Origin: Holophagae bacterium
GTDB taxonomy: Bacteria; Acidobacteriota; Thermoanaerobaculia; Thermoanaerobaculales; Thermoanaerobaculaceae
Reading direction: 5' to 3'
Length of the DNA: 51,197 nt
Assembly (NCBI GenBank): GCA_012516935.1
Contig: JAAYVZ010000236.1
Span: forward strand, 1-51,197
Below, in pieces: positions 1 to 7,779 of this stretch. Both the position numbers and the translations under genes were made by a program. The first letter of the stretch is position 1, and the number at the start of each line of letters is the position of its first letter. The notes below the pieces were generated by a model. It was not told where the DNA came from. It made no database searches and worked only from the letters and a program-made list of their open reading frames with translations.

Positions 1-259
1 CGGCCCACTCGTTCACGTACGTCGCACACAGCAGGCAGTCGAACGGCGCCTCGATCGCCAGCGCGAGGTGGCGCTCACCGGAGCGACGGCTGTGCGCCCG
101 GCGCGGCCAGCCGAGCGCCGCGTGCGCACGCTTGAGCGCCTCGCGCCAGGCCGGCACCGGGTCCGGGTCGCCCTCGTCGAGGAAGACCTCGAGGACGGCG
201 CCGGGGCCGTCCAGCCACAGCGAGGGGCCGGTCAGGCGCCGCGACAGGCGGAGCTCCAT
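1..259 (-). CDS. CphA'-like cyanophycin synthetase homologue, N-terminal part (partial)
   Basis: An open frame starts with ATG at 259 and runs off the left edge with no stop (86 codons seen). Its start resembles the N-terminus of CphA-type enzymes: a basic stretch, then a TGPSLW motif and a GAVLEV strand. It is not the same protein as the neighbouring full-length synthetase. Its ATG shares one base with the cphA stop (TGATG), so it is the third gene of the cyanophycin operon and probably coupled to it. Some bacteria carry a second synthetase-like gene (cphA') beside cphA, and position plus N-terminal similarity suggest that here. Only the first 86 residues are visible, so the ATP-grasp and Mur-ligase domains expected of a synthetase cannot be checked. 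Confidence 0.6.
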   Translation of the reverse strand, partial: MELRLSRRLTGPSLWLDGPGAVLEVFLDEGDPDPVPAWREALKRAHAALGWPRRAHSRRSGERHLALAIEAPFDCLLCATYVNEWA

Positions 260-3093
260 CAGTCCTCGCTGTCCTCACGCGCGAGCCGCACGCCGCGCTC
301 GTCGCGGATGAGGCGGGCGCCCTCCGGCAGGGTCAGAGCGGAGGTCACCGGCTCGCCGGCGACTCCCGGGGGCGGCACCGGGCTGGGAGCCGCCGGGGGC
401 GTCCCCTCCTCGCCGGCGGTGGGCCTGGCCGCGGCCTCGCCTTCCGGGCGGAAGTAGATGACCTGCTTCCAGGTGCGGGTCAGCTTCTCGGCGAAGACGA
501 CGAGCAGGTCGCCCGGACGCGCCATGCGCAGCGCCCCGAGGTTCGCCTCCTGCTCGTCGGGGATGACGGTGATCCGCTCCTCGGGCACGCCGGCCTCGAG
601 CAGGCCCTTCTTCAGCAGGAGCGGGATCTCGTCGGGCCCGCGCCGCCGCAGGTTGTCATCGCGCCGCAGGACGAAATGGTCGAAGTGCGGCGCGGCGATG
701 CGCGCCACCTCGAGGGCGTCCTCGTCGCGCCGGTCGCCGGGGATCGTCAGCACGACGAGGCGCCGTCCCGGCACGTCGAGGCGCTGCACGAGGTCGCACA
801 TCGCCCTGATCGCGTGCGGGTTGTGCCCGTAGTCGACGATCACCTTGAACGGGTGCTCCTCGTACACGTTGAGCCGGCCGGGGGCCTGGAAGAACGTGGT
901 GTCGAAGGTGCGCAGCCCGTGGCGGATGCCCTCGATCTTGACCCCCATCGCCCACGCCATGCCGGCCGCGAACATGGCGTTCTGGACGTTGAACAGCGCG
1001 CGTCCCTCCATGGTCGCCGGGATGAGGTGGGTCCACACCAGCGGCAGGTGCTGGGCCTTGTCGTACAGCGTGATCATGTCGCCGGCGATCCCGCGCTCGA
1101 GCACCACCGCCGACTTCCCGGCCCGGATGTGCTCGCGCACCAGCTCGTGCGTGGGGTTCATCGTCACGTACATGATCTGCTTGGCCTGGGTGTAGTCGGC
1201 CATCGCCAGCACCAGCGGGTCGTCGGCGTTGAGCACCGCGCACTCGCGCGCCACCTCGACCACGAGCCGCTTGACGCGGGCCAGCTCCTCGACGGTGTCG
1301 ACGCCGTCGAGCCCGAGGTGGTCGGCGGCGACGTTGAGCACGGCGCCGACGTCGCAGTAGCGGGTGCCCATCCCCGAGCGCAGCAGGCCACCGCGCGCGA
1401 CCTCGAGCACCGCCAGGTCCACGGTGGGGTCGCGCAGCACCATCTGCGTGCCGGTGGGACCGGTGAGGTCCCCCTCCACCGAGCGCTGGCCGTCGATGTA
1501 CACACCGTCGGTCGTCGCCAGCCCGACGATCCGCCCGGCCATCTTGTGGATGTGCGAGAGCATGCGGGCCGTCGTGGTCTTGCCGTTGGTGCCGGTGACG
1601 GCGGCGATCGGGACGGCGGCCGGGGTTCCCGGCGGGAACAGCATGTCCATGACTGGGCCGGCGGGATCACGCGGTGTGCCGTCGGTGGGCGCCACGTGCA
1701 TACGGAACCCCGGCGCCGCGTTGACCTCGCAGATCGCCCCGCCGACCTCGCGCCACGACTTGGTGATGTCGGGTGAGAGGAAGTCGATGCCGGCCACGTC
1801 GAGGCCGATCGCCTGCGCGGCGCGGACCGCCATCTCGCGGTTGTCGTAGTGCACGACATCGGTGACGTCCGAGGCGGTGCCGCCGGTCGAAAGGTTGCCG
1901 GTGAGGCGCAGGTACCCGCTCTCACCGGCCGGCGGCACGGTCTCCGCCGTGTACCCCTTACGGGCGAGCATGCGCCGCGCCTGCTCGTCGATCGCCAGCC
2001 GGGTGAGCACTTTTTCGTGGCCGATCCCGCGCCGGGGGTCCTGGTTGGTGATCTCGACGAGCTGGGCCACGGTGTGGACCCCGTCGCCCACGACCTTGCC
2101 GGGCTCGCGGCGTGCCACGGCGATGAGCTGGTCACCCACCACCACCATGCGGTGGTCGAGCCCCTCGATGAACTTCTCCACCACGACGATGCGCGAGATC
2201 TCGCGGGCCGTGGGGTAGGCGCTGCGGACCTCCTCCTCGTTGCCGAGGTTGGCGGCCACACCGCGTCCGTGGTTGCCGTCGAGCGGTTTGACCACGACTG
2301 GGTAGCCGATGTCCTCAGCCGCCTCGAGCGCCTCGCGGAGCGAGTAGACGATCATCTGTGGCGGTACCGGTAGACCGATGTCGGCCAGGATGCGATTGGT
2401 CTGCGCCTTGTCAGAGGCGATTTCGACCGCAATCTGGCGTGTCTCCGAGGTCACGGTGGCCTGGATGCGCTTCTGGAACCGCCCGTGCCCGAGCTGCACC
2501 AGCGAGTAGTCATTGAGGCGGAACCAGGGGATGCCGCGCACCTCGGCGGCTTTCACCAGCGAGAACGTCGAGGGTCCGAGCTGTCGCTTCTGGGCGTAGC
2601 GGATGAGGTCCTCGATCTCGGTGTCAAAGTCGAGCTCCTGCTCCTCCTCGCCGCCTGGCGGGCGCACCAGCACGCGTAGCTTCTTGGGTAGCAGGCTTTC
2701 GATGAGGAGCTGAGCGAGCTTGCCGGCCCGCTCGCCGACGTGCGCCTCTTCGTACTCGTAGACGACGTGGTACTCGCGTGGCCGGCCGGTCGAGCGCGTC
2801 TTGCCGAACGACACGTGGGCGCCAGCCAGGTTCTGGAGCTCGATCGCCACGTGCTCCCAGACGTGGCCAATCCAGGTGCCCTCGCGCAGCCGACGCACGA
2901 ACCCGCCTGCCTGTTCGTACGAGCAGCCGTGCTCGTCCAGATGCGGCAGGCGCTTGAGTAGCTTGCTGACGAACCCCTGGATCTTGTTCGACGGGTAGTC
3001 CTCGAGCACCCCGAGGTCGACCGTGAGGCGAATGACCGGGAAATGAGCGTATAGGTTCGGACCGCGGTACACACGGCGCTCGAGCACGCGCAT
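259..3093 (-). CDS. cphA: Cyanophycin synthetase
   Basis: 944 residues, a normal length for CphA, which builds multi-L-arginyl-poly-L-aspartate from Asp and Arg using ATP, without ribosomes. The N-terminal region opens with a RGPNLY motif. An ATP-grasp domain lies around residues 215-470 (VVVKPLDGNHGRGV near 268). A Mur-ligase-type domain follows, with the P-loop TGTNGKTTTARM near residue 502 and the later DYGHNPHA motif typical of the family. The ATG overlaps the stop of the cyanophycinase gene and the stop overlaps the start of the next synthetase-like gene, both as TGATG. Synthesis and breakdown are therefore translated from one message. Product is expected as cytoplasmic storage granules. 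Family assignment is secure; whether the polymer is pure Asp/Arg cannot be read from sequence. Confidence 0.95.
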   Translation of the reverse strand: MRVLERRVYRGPNLYAHFPVIRLTVDLGVLEDYPSNKIQGFVSKLLKRLPHLDEHGCSYEQAGGFVRRLREGTWIGHVWEHVAIELQNLAGAHVSFGKTRSTGRPREYHVVYEYEEAHVGERAGKLAQLLIESLLPKKLRVLVRPPGGEEEQELDFDTEIEDLIRYAQKRQLGPSTFSLVKAAEVRGIPWFRLNDYSLVQLGHGRFQKRIQATVTSETRQIAVEIASDKAQTNRILADIGLPVPPQMIVYSLREALEAAEDIGYPVVVKPLDGNHGRGVAANLGNEEEVRSAYPTAREISRIVVVEKFIEGLDHRMVVVGDQLIAVARREPGKVVGDGVHTVAQLVEITNQDPRRGIGHEKVLTRLAIDEQARRMLARKGYTAETVPPAGESGYLRLTGNLSTGGTASDVTDVVHYDNREMAVRAAQAIGLDVAGIDFLSPDITKSWREVGGAICEVNAAPGFRMHVAPTDGTPRDPAGPVMDMLFPPGTPAAVPIAAVTGTNGKTTTARMLSHIHKMAGRIVGLATTDGVYIDGQRSVEGDLTGPTGTQMVLRDPTVDLAVLEVARGGLLRSGMGTRYCDVGAVLNVAADHLGLDGVDTVEELARVKRLVVEVARECAVLNADDPLVLAMADYTQAKQIMYVTMNPTHELVREHIRAGKSAVVLERGIAGDMITLYDKAQHLPLVWTHLIPATMEGRALFNVQNAMFAAGMAWAMGVKIEGIRHGLRTFDTTFFQAPGRLNVYEEHPFKVIVDYGHNPHAIRAMCDLVQRLDVPGRRLVVLTIPGDRRDEDALEVARIAAPHFDHFVLRRDDNLRRRGPDEIPLLLKKGLLEAGVPEERITVIPDEQEANLGALRMARPGDLLVVFAEKLTRTWKQVIYFRPEGEAAARPTAGEEGTPPAAPSPVPPPGVAGEPVTSALTLPEGARLIRDERGVRLAREDSED

Positions 3094-3959
3094 CAGCGTT
3101 CCTCCTCGGCCGCCTCGGCGTCGACGGCCAGCGGCCCCTCCTCCGCGAAGGCCTCGCGGGTCTCCAAGTTGAAGCGTCCACCGGCAACCAGGACATGCAA
3201 CCGGACGTTGAGCATAGATACGGGCTCGCCGTCAGCCACCCGCCCCATGGCGCTGTAGGTGAGCTGGCTCGCATCCACGACCGTCAGCGCCTCCTTGCCC
3301 ACGACCTCGATCACGTTGTCGGGGCCGATAAAGGCGGCGGTGTCCTCATCGAGGCCGAGACCGACCGGGAACGGGTTGTAGGCAAGGGCGGCGAGCAACC
3401 GGCCAAGCCGGTCGCGCTGGCGGAAATGCTGGTCGATGATGACTTTGTTGGTCAAACCAAGCCCTGCCGCGAGACGCACCATCGCGGCGCGGGGGGTACC
3501 TCCCTCGTCGCCACCGGCGATCATGTGCTCGGAGATGAACGAGGCGCCGGCCGAGGTGCCGGCCACGACCACACCGGCGGCGTTGCGCCGGCGAATCAGT
3601 CGCGCCGCCTCGGTGCCGCCGAGCGTGGTGGTGAGTCGGAGCTGGTTGCCGCCGGTGAGGAAGATCCCGGTGGCCGAGGCCAGCTCCTCGAGCACCGTCG
3701 GGCGCTCGCAATCGAGCCGGTGCTCGATTGGCAACGAGCGCGCCGACCAGACTCCGAGGTCGCGAAAGATTCGCTCGTAGTTGGCGCCGGTATCGGGCTG
3801 TTCGGAGGCAGTGGGGACAATGGCGATGCGGGCGTCGCGTCCGCCGGCGAGCTCGACGAAACGGCGCAGGATCGTGCGGTCGGCCAGCTTGTCCTCGGCG
3901 CCGCCGATGGGAACGATGAAGCCGCGGAAGGATCGGGAGACGGAGCGGGATGGACTCAT
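3093..3959 (-). CDS. cphB: Cyanophycinase (peptidase family S51)
   Basis: 288 residues when started at ATG 3959. This start is preferred over upstream in-frame codons because the N-terminus then runs straight into the family strand FIVPIGGAEDKL. Cyanophycinase hydrolyses cyanophycin to beta-Asp-Arg dipeptides. The nucleophile elbow GTSAGA places the catalytic Ser at 136. An LTGGNQ loop lies near 102-107. It is the first gene of a minus-strand operon followed by cphA and the cphA'-like gene. Upstream, a TTGACG hexamer (3993-3998, minus) and CACAAT (3968-3973, minus) lie 19 nt apart, with the -10 only 8 nt from the ATG, so the transcript may be leaderless. No signal peptide is seen, in keeping with an intracellular enzyme. 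Confidence 0.93.
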   Translation of the reverse strand: MSPSRSVSRSFRGFIVPIGGAEDKLADRTILRRFVELAGGRDARIAIVPTASEQPDTGANYERIFRDLGVWSARSLPIEHRLDCERPTVLEELASATGIFLTGGNQLRLTTTLGGTEAARLIRRRNAAGVVVAGTSAGASFISEHMIAGGDEGGTPRAAMVRLAAGLGLTNKVIIDQHFRQRDRLGRLLAALAYNPFPVGLGLDEDTAAFIGPDNVIEVVGKEALTVVDASQLTYSAMGRVADGEPVSMLNVRLHVLVAGGRFNLETREAFAEEGPLAVDAEAAEEER

Positions 3960-3967
3960 ACGCCCCC

Positions 3968-3998
3968 ATTGTGGGCCGGGCCCCCCCGGGGACGTCAA
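3968..3998 (-). promoter_or_regulatory. Candidate promoter of the cyanophycin operon
   Basis: On the minus strand TTGACG (3998-3993) and CACAAT (3973-3968) are separated by 19 nt. The -10 lies 8 nt before the cphB ATG, which would put the transcription start at or next to the start codon. The spacing is longer than ideal. Confidence 0.4.
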
Positions 3999-4131
3999 CC
4001 TCCGTCCTCCGCCGCAGCTGTCCGCCCACCCGTTCGACCGCTCGAAAGCCAAACACCGTCCGCCACCTGACCGGTCGCGAGTCGGAAGACGGGTATCGTC
4101 CCCTGCTCCCTCACGCGGCCGGTCCGGTGGG

Positions 4132-4162
4132 TTGCTCGGATGGGCGGGGACGGAGGTATGAT
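4132..4162 (+). promoter_or_regulatory. Candidate promoter of the MIO lyase gene
   Basis: TTGCTC at 4132-4137 and TATGAT at 4157-4162 are 19 nt apart, upstream of a leader of about 45 nt that carries a hairpin and a Shine-Dalgarno sequence. Confidence 0.4.
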
Positions 4163-4178
4163 GCCCGGACAACGCGCC

Positions 4179-4198
4179 TGGGGCCGCGCAAGGCCCCA
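4179..4198 (+). promoter_or_regulatory. 7-bp inverted repeat in the 5' leader of the MIO lyase gene
   Basis: TGGGGCC (4179-4185) pairs perfectly with GGCCCCA (4192-4198) around a 6-nt loop. It ends 5 nt before the AAGGAGA ribosome binding site at 4204-4210. It could be an operator half-site pair or an RNA hairpin that affects access to the RBS. Confidence 0.35.
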
Positions 4199-4215
4199 CG
4201 CCCAAGGAGACCCCC

Positions 4216-5748
4216 ATGGCCGTGATCTGTGACGGACACCATCTGCGGATCGAGGACGTCGTACGCGTGGCCCGCTACGGCGAAAAGGTCGAGCTGGCGC
4301 CGGAGGCGCTGGAACGGATCAAGCTCTGCCGCGGCATGCTGGAGCGCAAGGTCGTCGCCCACGAGATCATGTACGGTGTCAACACGGGCATCGGCGAGTT
4401 CTCCGAGGTGGTGCTCGACGACGAGCAGGTCAAGCAGTTCCAACGCTACCTGATCTATAACCACGCGGCCGGTATCGGCCAGCCGTGTCCGATCGAGCAC
4501 GTGCGTGCGGCGATCCTCTCGCGCATCAACGTGCACGCCCGCGGCTACTCCGGCTGTCGTCCCGAGATCACCTTCACGTACATCGATTTGCTCAACAAAG
4601 GCGTGACTCCGGTGGTGTGCGAGAAGGGGTCGGTCGGCGCCTGCGGCGACCTCTCGCCGATGAGCCAGCTCGCCCTCTCGTTGATGGGTGAGGGCGAGGC
4701 GTTCTACCACGGCGAGCGCATGCCGACGGCACGGGCGATGGAGCTGGCGGGGATCCCGGTGCCGGGGCTGCAGGCCCGCGACGGTCTCGCCGCCATCAAC
4801 GGTTCGAACCTCATCACCGGCATCGCCTGTCTGATCCTGTACGACGCCGAGCGCTGGATCAAACAGGCCGAGATCGGCGCCGCGATGTCCCTCGAGGCGC
4901 TGCTCGCCAATATGAAGCCGTATCAGGAAAAGCTCCACGTGCTGCGCGGCTTCAAAGGCGCCATCACCTGCGCCCGCAACCTCCGCCAGGTGATCGCCGG
5001 CTCCGACCTCGTGACCGGCAAGCTCAAGACCAAGGTCCAGGACGCCTACTCGATGCGCTCGACGCCGCAAGTCATCGGCGCGCTCCGCGATGCCATGGTG
5101 TACGCCCGCACCCAGGTCGAGATCGAGCTCAACGCCGTGGCCGATAACCCGGTGTTCGTGGCCGAGGATAACTTGGTGCTCACCGGTGCCAACTTCCAGG
5201 GCACGCCGGTATCGATGCCGCTCGACCTGATCGGGGCTGGAATCACGACCGTCTCGGTGCTTTCCGAGCGTCGGCTCAACCGACTCCTCAACTCGGCGCT
5301 GTCGGTCGGCCTGCCCGACTTCCTCACCAAGGGCGCCGGGATGTTCTCCGGGCTCATGCTTTCCCAGTACACCGCCGACACCCTGATCGTCGAGCAACGC
5401 ATCCTGTCGACCCCGTCGTGTACCCAGTCGATTCCGGCCGCGGCTGACCAGGAAGACTTCGTGTCGATGGGCATGAACGCTGCGCTCAAGACCAAGCAGA
5501 TCCTGACCAACGCGTACGGCGTCCTGGGGATCGAGCTGATCGCTGCGGCGCAGGCGCTCGACTTCCGGGAGTTCACTCCTGGGGCCGGTACGCGTGCCGC
5601 CAAGGCGGCGATCCGCGAGGTGGTCGAGCACCTCGACGTGGACCGCCCGCTCTTCCCCGACCACAACGCGATGATGGCCGCGGTCGAGCGTGGCGATGTC
5701 CTCGAGGCCGTGCAGGCCGCGGTGGGTGAGCTCACGAGCTCTTGGTAG
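4216..5748 (+). CDS. Histidine-ammonia-lyase-type MIO enzyme with Cys in the MIO triad
   Basis: 510 residues, the usual size of bacterial histidine ammonia-lyase (HAL), which removes ammonia from L-His to give urocanate through a self-made methylidene-imidazolone (MIO) group. Active-site positions line up with Pseudomonas putida HAL almost without offset: Tyr53, His83, Asn195, Gln275, Tyr278, Arg281, Phe327 and Glu413 (Q277/Y280/R283/F329/E414 there). The MIO triad, normally Ala-Ser-Gly, reads Ala142-Cys143-Gly144 (codon TGC). After Glu413 comes Asp-Phe where HALs usually have Asp-His. ATG 4216 follows AAGGAGA by 5 nt. The gene stands alone, divergent from the cyanophycin operon, with no hutU/hutI/hutG nearby, so a His-degradation role is not supported by context. 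A Phe- or Tyr-specific lyase or an aminomutase is possible, though His83 favours a HAL-like pocket. Confidence 0.85.
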   Translation: MAVICDGHHLRIEDVVRVARYGEKVELAPEALERIKLCRGMLERKVVAHEIMYGVNTGIGEFSEVVLDDEQVKQFQRYLIYNHAAGIGQPCPIEHVRAAILSRINVHARGYSGCRPEITFTYIDLLNKGVTPVVCEKGSVGACGDLSPMSQLALSLMGEGEAFYHGERMPTARAMELAGIPVPGLQARDGLAAINGSNLITGIACLILYDAERWIKQAEIGAAMSLEALLANMKPYQEKLHVLRGFKGAITCARNLRQVIAGSDLVTGKLKTKVQDAYSMRSTPQVIGALRDAMVYARTQVEIELNAVADNPVFVAEDNLVLTGANFQGTPVSMPLDLIGAGITTVSVLSERRLNRLLNSALSVGLPDFLTKGAGMFSGLMLSQYTADTLIVEQRILSTPSCTQSIPAAADQEDFVSMGMNAALKTKQILTNAYGVLGIELIAAAQALDFREFTPGAGTRAAKAAIREVVEHLDVDRPLFPDHNAMMAAVERGDVLEAVQAAVGELTSSW

Positions 5749-5861
5749 GGTTCAACAGGCGAGGGCTCGGGACCGGCAACGGGGACCTCGGTCGAGGTGC
5801 ACGGTCGAGGGCTGGTATCCGGAAGGCACCGGCTTTCACGAGTCCCGGATCGTGGTCGTGC

Positions 5862-5880
5862 TAGCCTGCCCGAGCGGAGG
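5862..5880 (+). promoter_or_regulatory. Extended -10 box and RBS before the MuiA-family gene
   Basis: TGC followed by TAGCCT (5862-5867) forms an extended -10-like element. A GGAGG ribosome binding site (5876-5880) lies 7 nt before the ATG. No good -35 is seen. The rest of the 139-bp gap after the lyase gene holds nothing recognisable. Confidence 0.3.
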
Positions 5881-5887
5881 ATCTGCC

Positions 5888-7474
5888 ATGCGTGAGCTGA
5901 CGACGCGGGTGGTAGCGGTGACCGTGTACACCGATCGGGCGAGAGCGACGCGGGAAGGGCGGGCGGAGGTGGAGATCGGAGCCTGCAAGCTCGAGATCGG
6001 TGAGCTGCCACTCGGGCTCGAACCGGCGAGCGTGCGAGCGAAGGTTCGCGGCACCGCTCGAGCCCGGCTGATGGGTGTCGAGGTGCGCCGCCGCACGTAC
6101 GCCGAGACTCCGGTCGAGACGGTCCGGGTGCTCGAGCAGAAGCTCGAGGCGCTCGCCGACCAGATCACCGAGCTCGAGGCGCAGACGAAGCTGGCAGAGG
6201 AGGAACGGCAGGCGGTTCGTGGGCTGTGCGAGGCTACCGACTTCTACGCTCGGGGGCTCGCGCGCGGGACCATGAAGGTGGCCGACGAGGTGGCGCTACT
6301 GGACGCGCTGCGGCAGCGCGCGGCTGACCTCGATCAGCTCGGGCAGGCTCTGGCGATCCGCCTCCGTGGGCTCGCGCGAGAGCAGCACCTCGTCGCGTCC
6401 CAGCTCGCGGAGGTCAAAGGTGCTCGCGGCCGCGAGCGGCAGGTGGCCACAGTGGAGCTCGACGTCACCCAGTCGGGTGAGGTGGTCGTCGAGCTTTCGT
6501 ACGTGCTGAGCGGCGCCAGCTGGTCACCGCTTTACGATCTGCGGCTGGTCGAGCATCCTGCTGGTGCCACCCTCGAGGTCGGCTACCTCGCCCAGGTCCA
6601 GCAGCACACCGGTGAGAGCTGGACGGGTGTCGAGCTGACGCTCTCCACGGCGCGTCCCGCGCTCGCGGCCCACACTCCCGAGCTGCAGCCATGGTATTTG
6701 AGCCCGCCGCTGTCGCGGCCGGCGCGGGCGAAAGTGGCGCCGTCCCTGGCTGCGATGGGCGCCGGTGTCGACAGCTTCGTGCGCAGCAAGGAGGCCGAGC
6801 CCGAGCTGGCGGTCGAGGAGATGGTGGTCGAAGATGCGGTGGCCACGGTCGAAACCTCCGGCGCCGCCGTCACCTTCCGCATCCCCGGTGTGGTCGACGT
6901 TCCGTCGGACGGGGCCTCGCACAAGGTCACCGTCGCCCGTCTCGAGTGGCCTGCCGGCCTCGACTACGTCACCGCACCCAAGGAGGTGACAGCCGCCTAT
7001 CGCCGGGCCAGGACGCACAACCGCAGCCCGTACTCGCTCTTGCCGGGTGACGCCACGCTCTTCGACGGTGACGAGCTGGTCGGAGCGAGCCGACTGCCGC
7101 ACACCCCGCCCGACGGCGAGCTCGAGCTCTACCTCGGGGTCGACGAGCGCCTCTCGGTGAGAAGGGAGCTGCGACGCCGCGACGTCGACCGCAAGCTCCT
7201 GGGCGACGGCAGGCGGGTGAGCGTCGGCTACGAGATTTCGCTCGAGAGCGTGTTGCCGACGGCGGCCCGGGTGCGGGTGGAGGACCAATTGCCGGTGCCC
7301 CGCCACGAGTCGATCAGGGTCCGGCTCGAACAAGCCGAGCCGAAGCCGGCCGAACAGACCGAGCTCGGGTTGCTCCGCTGGGAACTGGACCTCGAGCCGG
7401 GGCAGAAGCGAACCGTGCGGTTCGACTTCCAGATCGAGCATCCGCGCGAGATGCAGGTCATGGGGATGCCGTAA
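5888..7474 (+). CDS. MuiA-family protein (DUF4140/DUF4139)
   Basis: 528 residues from ATG 5888, chosen because GGAGG lies 7 nt upstream and the family motif VTVYTDRARATR begins at about residue 10. This is the layout of the mucoidy-inhibitor MuiA family: an N-terminal DUF4140 beta domain (about 10-100), a charged helical, probably coiled-coil, section rich in Glu/Leu/Arg (about 85-180), and a C-terminal DUF4139 region with the SGASWSPLYDLRL motif near residue 210. A link to exopolysaccharide control is known only for a few members; the biochemical role is unknown. No signal peptide or membrane helix is visible. It stands alone between the lyase gene and the antisense-oriented selC. Confidence 0.85.
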   Translation: MRELTTRVVAVTVYTDRARATREGRAEVEIGACKLEIGELPLGLEPASVRAKVRGTARARLMGVEVRRRTYAETPVETVRVLEQKLEALADQITELEAQTKLAEEERQAVRGLCEATDFYARGLARGTMKVADEVALLDALRQRAADLDQLGQALAIRLRGLAREQHLVASQLAEVKGARGRERQVATVELDVTQSGEVVVELSYVLSGASWSPLYDLRLVEHPAGATLEVGYLAQVQQHTGESWTGVELTLSTARPALAAHTPELQPWYLSPPLSRPARAKVAPSLAAMGAGVDSFVRSKEAEPELAVEEMVVEDAVATVETSGAAVTFRIPGVVDVPSDGASHKVTVARLEWPAGLDYVTAPKEVTAAYRRARTHNRSPYSLLPGDATLFDGDELVGASRLPHTPPDGELELYLGVDERLSVRRELRRRDVDRKLLGDGRRVSVGYEISLESVLPTAARVRVEDQLPVPRHESIRVRLEQAEPKPAEQTELGLLRWELDLEPGQKRTVRFDFQIEHPREMQVMGMP

Positions 7475-7556
7475 CCCCGGGTTGCCGGCTTCCCACCGTC
7501 GTTCCTCACCGACGGCGATCCACAGGCATCGTGGTCGGGGACAGAGCGGAAGGAGG
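7475..7556. other. Short gap between the MuiA-family gene and selC
   Basis: 82 bp between two convergent genes. No clear hairpin with a T-run is visible, so termination of either transcript cannot be assigned. Confidence 0.5.
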
Positions 7557-7655
7557 TGGCGGAAGCGCATGGGAATCGAACCCACCCACCGTACGGCAGC
7601 CGCACGGCGCAACGGTTTTGAAGACCGCGGAAGCCACCAGGCCCCGGGCGCTTCC
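7557..7655 (-). tRNA. selC: tRNA-Sec (anticodon TCA)
   Basis: The minus strand folds as a selenocysteine tRNA. It has an 8-bp acceptor stem (GGAAGCGC at 7655-7648 with GCGCTTCC), discriminator G and an encoded CCA. The D arm has a 6-bp stem with a 4-nt loop. The anticodon arm has the loop CTTCAAA, with TCA at 7621-7619. A long extra arm has about nine or ten pairs including G-U, and the T arm has loop TTCGATT. The 99-nt length, the 8-bp acceptor and the 6-bp D stem separate it from tRNA-Ser and from a UGA suppressor. It lets UGA be read as selenocysteine by SelA/SelB. Neither those genes nor an evident selenoprotein is in this window. Confidence 0.96.
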
Positions 7656-7766
7656 ACGGCCAGTCTATCACTCGCCCTCGCGCGCTCCGGACCGCGGGTT
7701 GAGCCGGGGGCAGCGTTCAGCTCTCGCCGCACGACTCGCGAGCGGGTGGGAATGGCGGCGGCGTGC

Positions 7767-7779
7767 TACCATTTGTCTC
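7767..7779 (+). promoter_or_regulatory. -10-like box 7 nt before the DUF4388 gene
   Basis: TACCAT (7767-7772) precedes the GTG start by only 7 nt and no Shine-Dalgarno sequence is present, which suggests a leaderless transcript. Confidence 0.35.

Larger units (their letters stand above)
3960..4215. other. Divergent intergenic region between cphB and the MIO lyase gene
   Basis: 256 bp shared by two divergent transcription units. It holds the candidate cphB promoter at the left, a candidate promoter for the lyase gene (about 4132-4162) and a small inverted repeat in the lyase leader (4179-4198). No short gene with a ribosome binding site was seen. Confidence 0.6.

Noticed and set aside
3983-3990. 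Short C/G runs (7 bases) as phase-variation tracts, for example before cphB or in pilB and gspF
   Set aside because: Runs of seven are expected by chance in DNA this GC-rich; only the C11 and, weakly, the G8 run were kept.
4641-4646. Sec rather than Cys at the MIO triad of the lyase, given selC nearby
   Set aside because: The codon is TGC, an ordinary cysteine codon, not TGA.
4111-5664. 517-codon minus-strand open frame opposite the MIO lyase gene
   Set aside because: Antisense shadow of a well-supported gene in GC-rich DNA; composition is His/Arg/Asp-rich without any domain.
7531-7779. In-frame N-terminal extension of the DUF4388 gene
   Set aside because: It would translate antisense through selC; the GTG at 7780 with a close -10 box is a better start.
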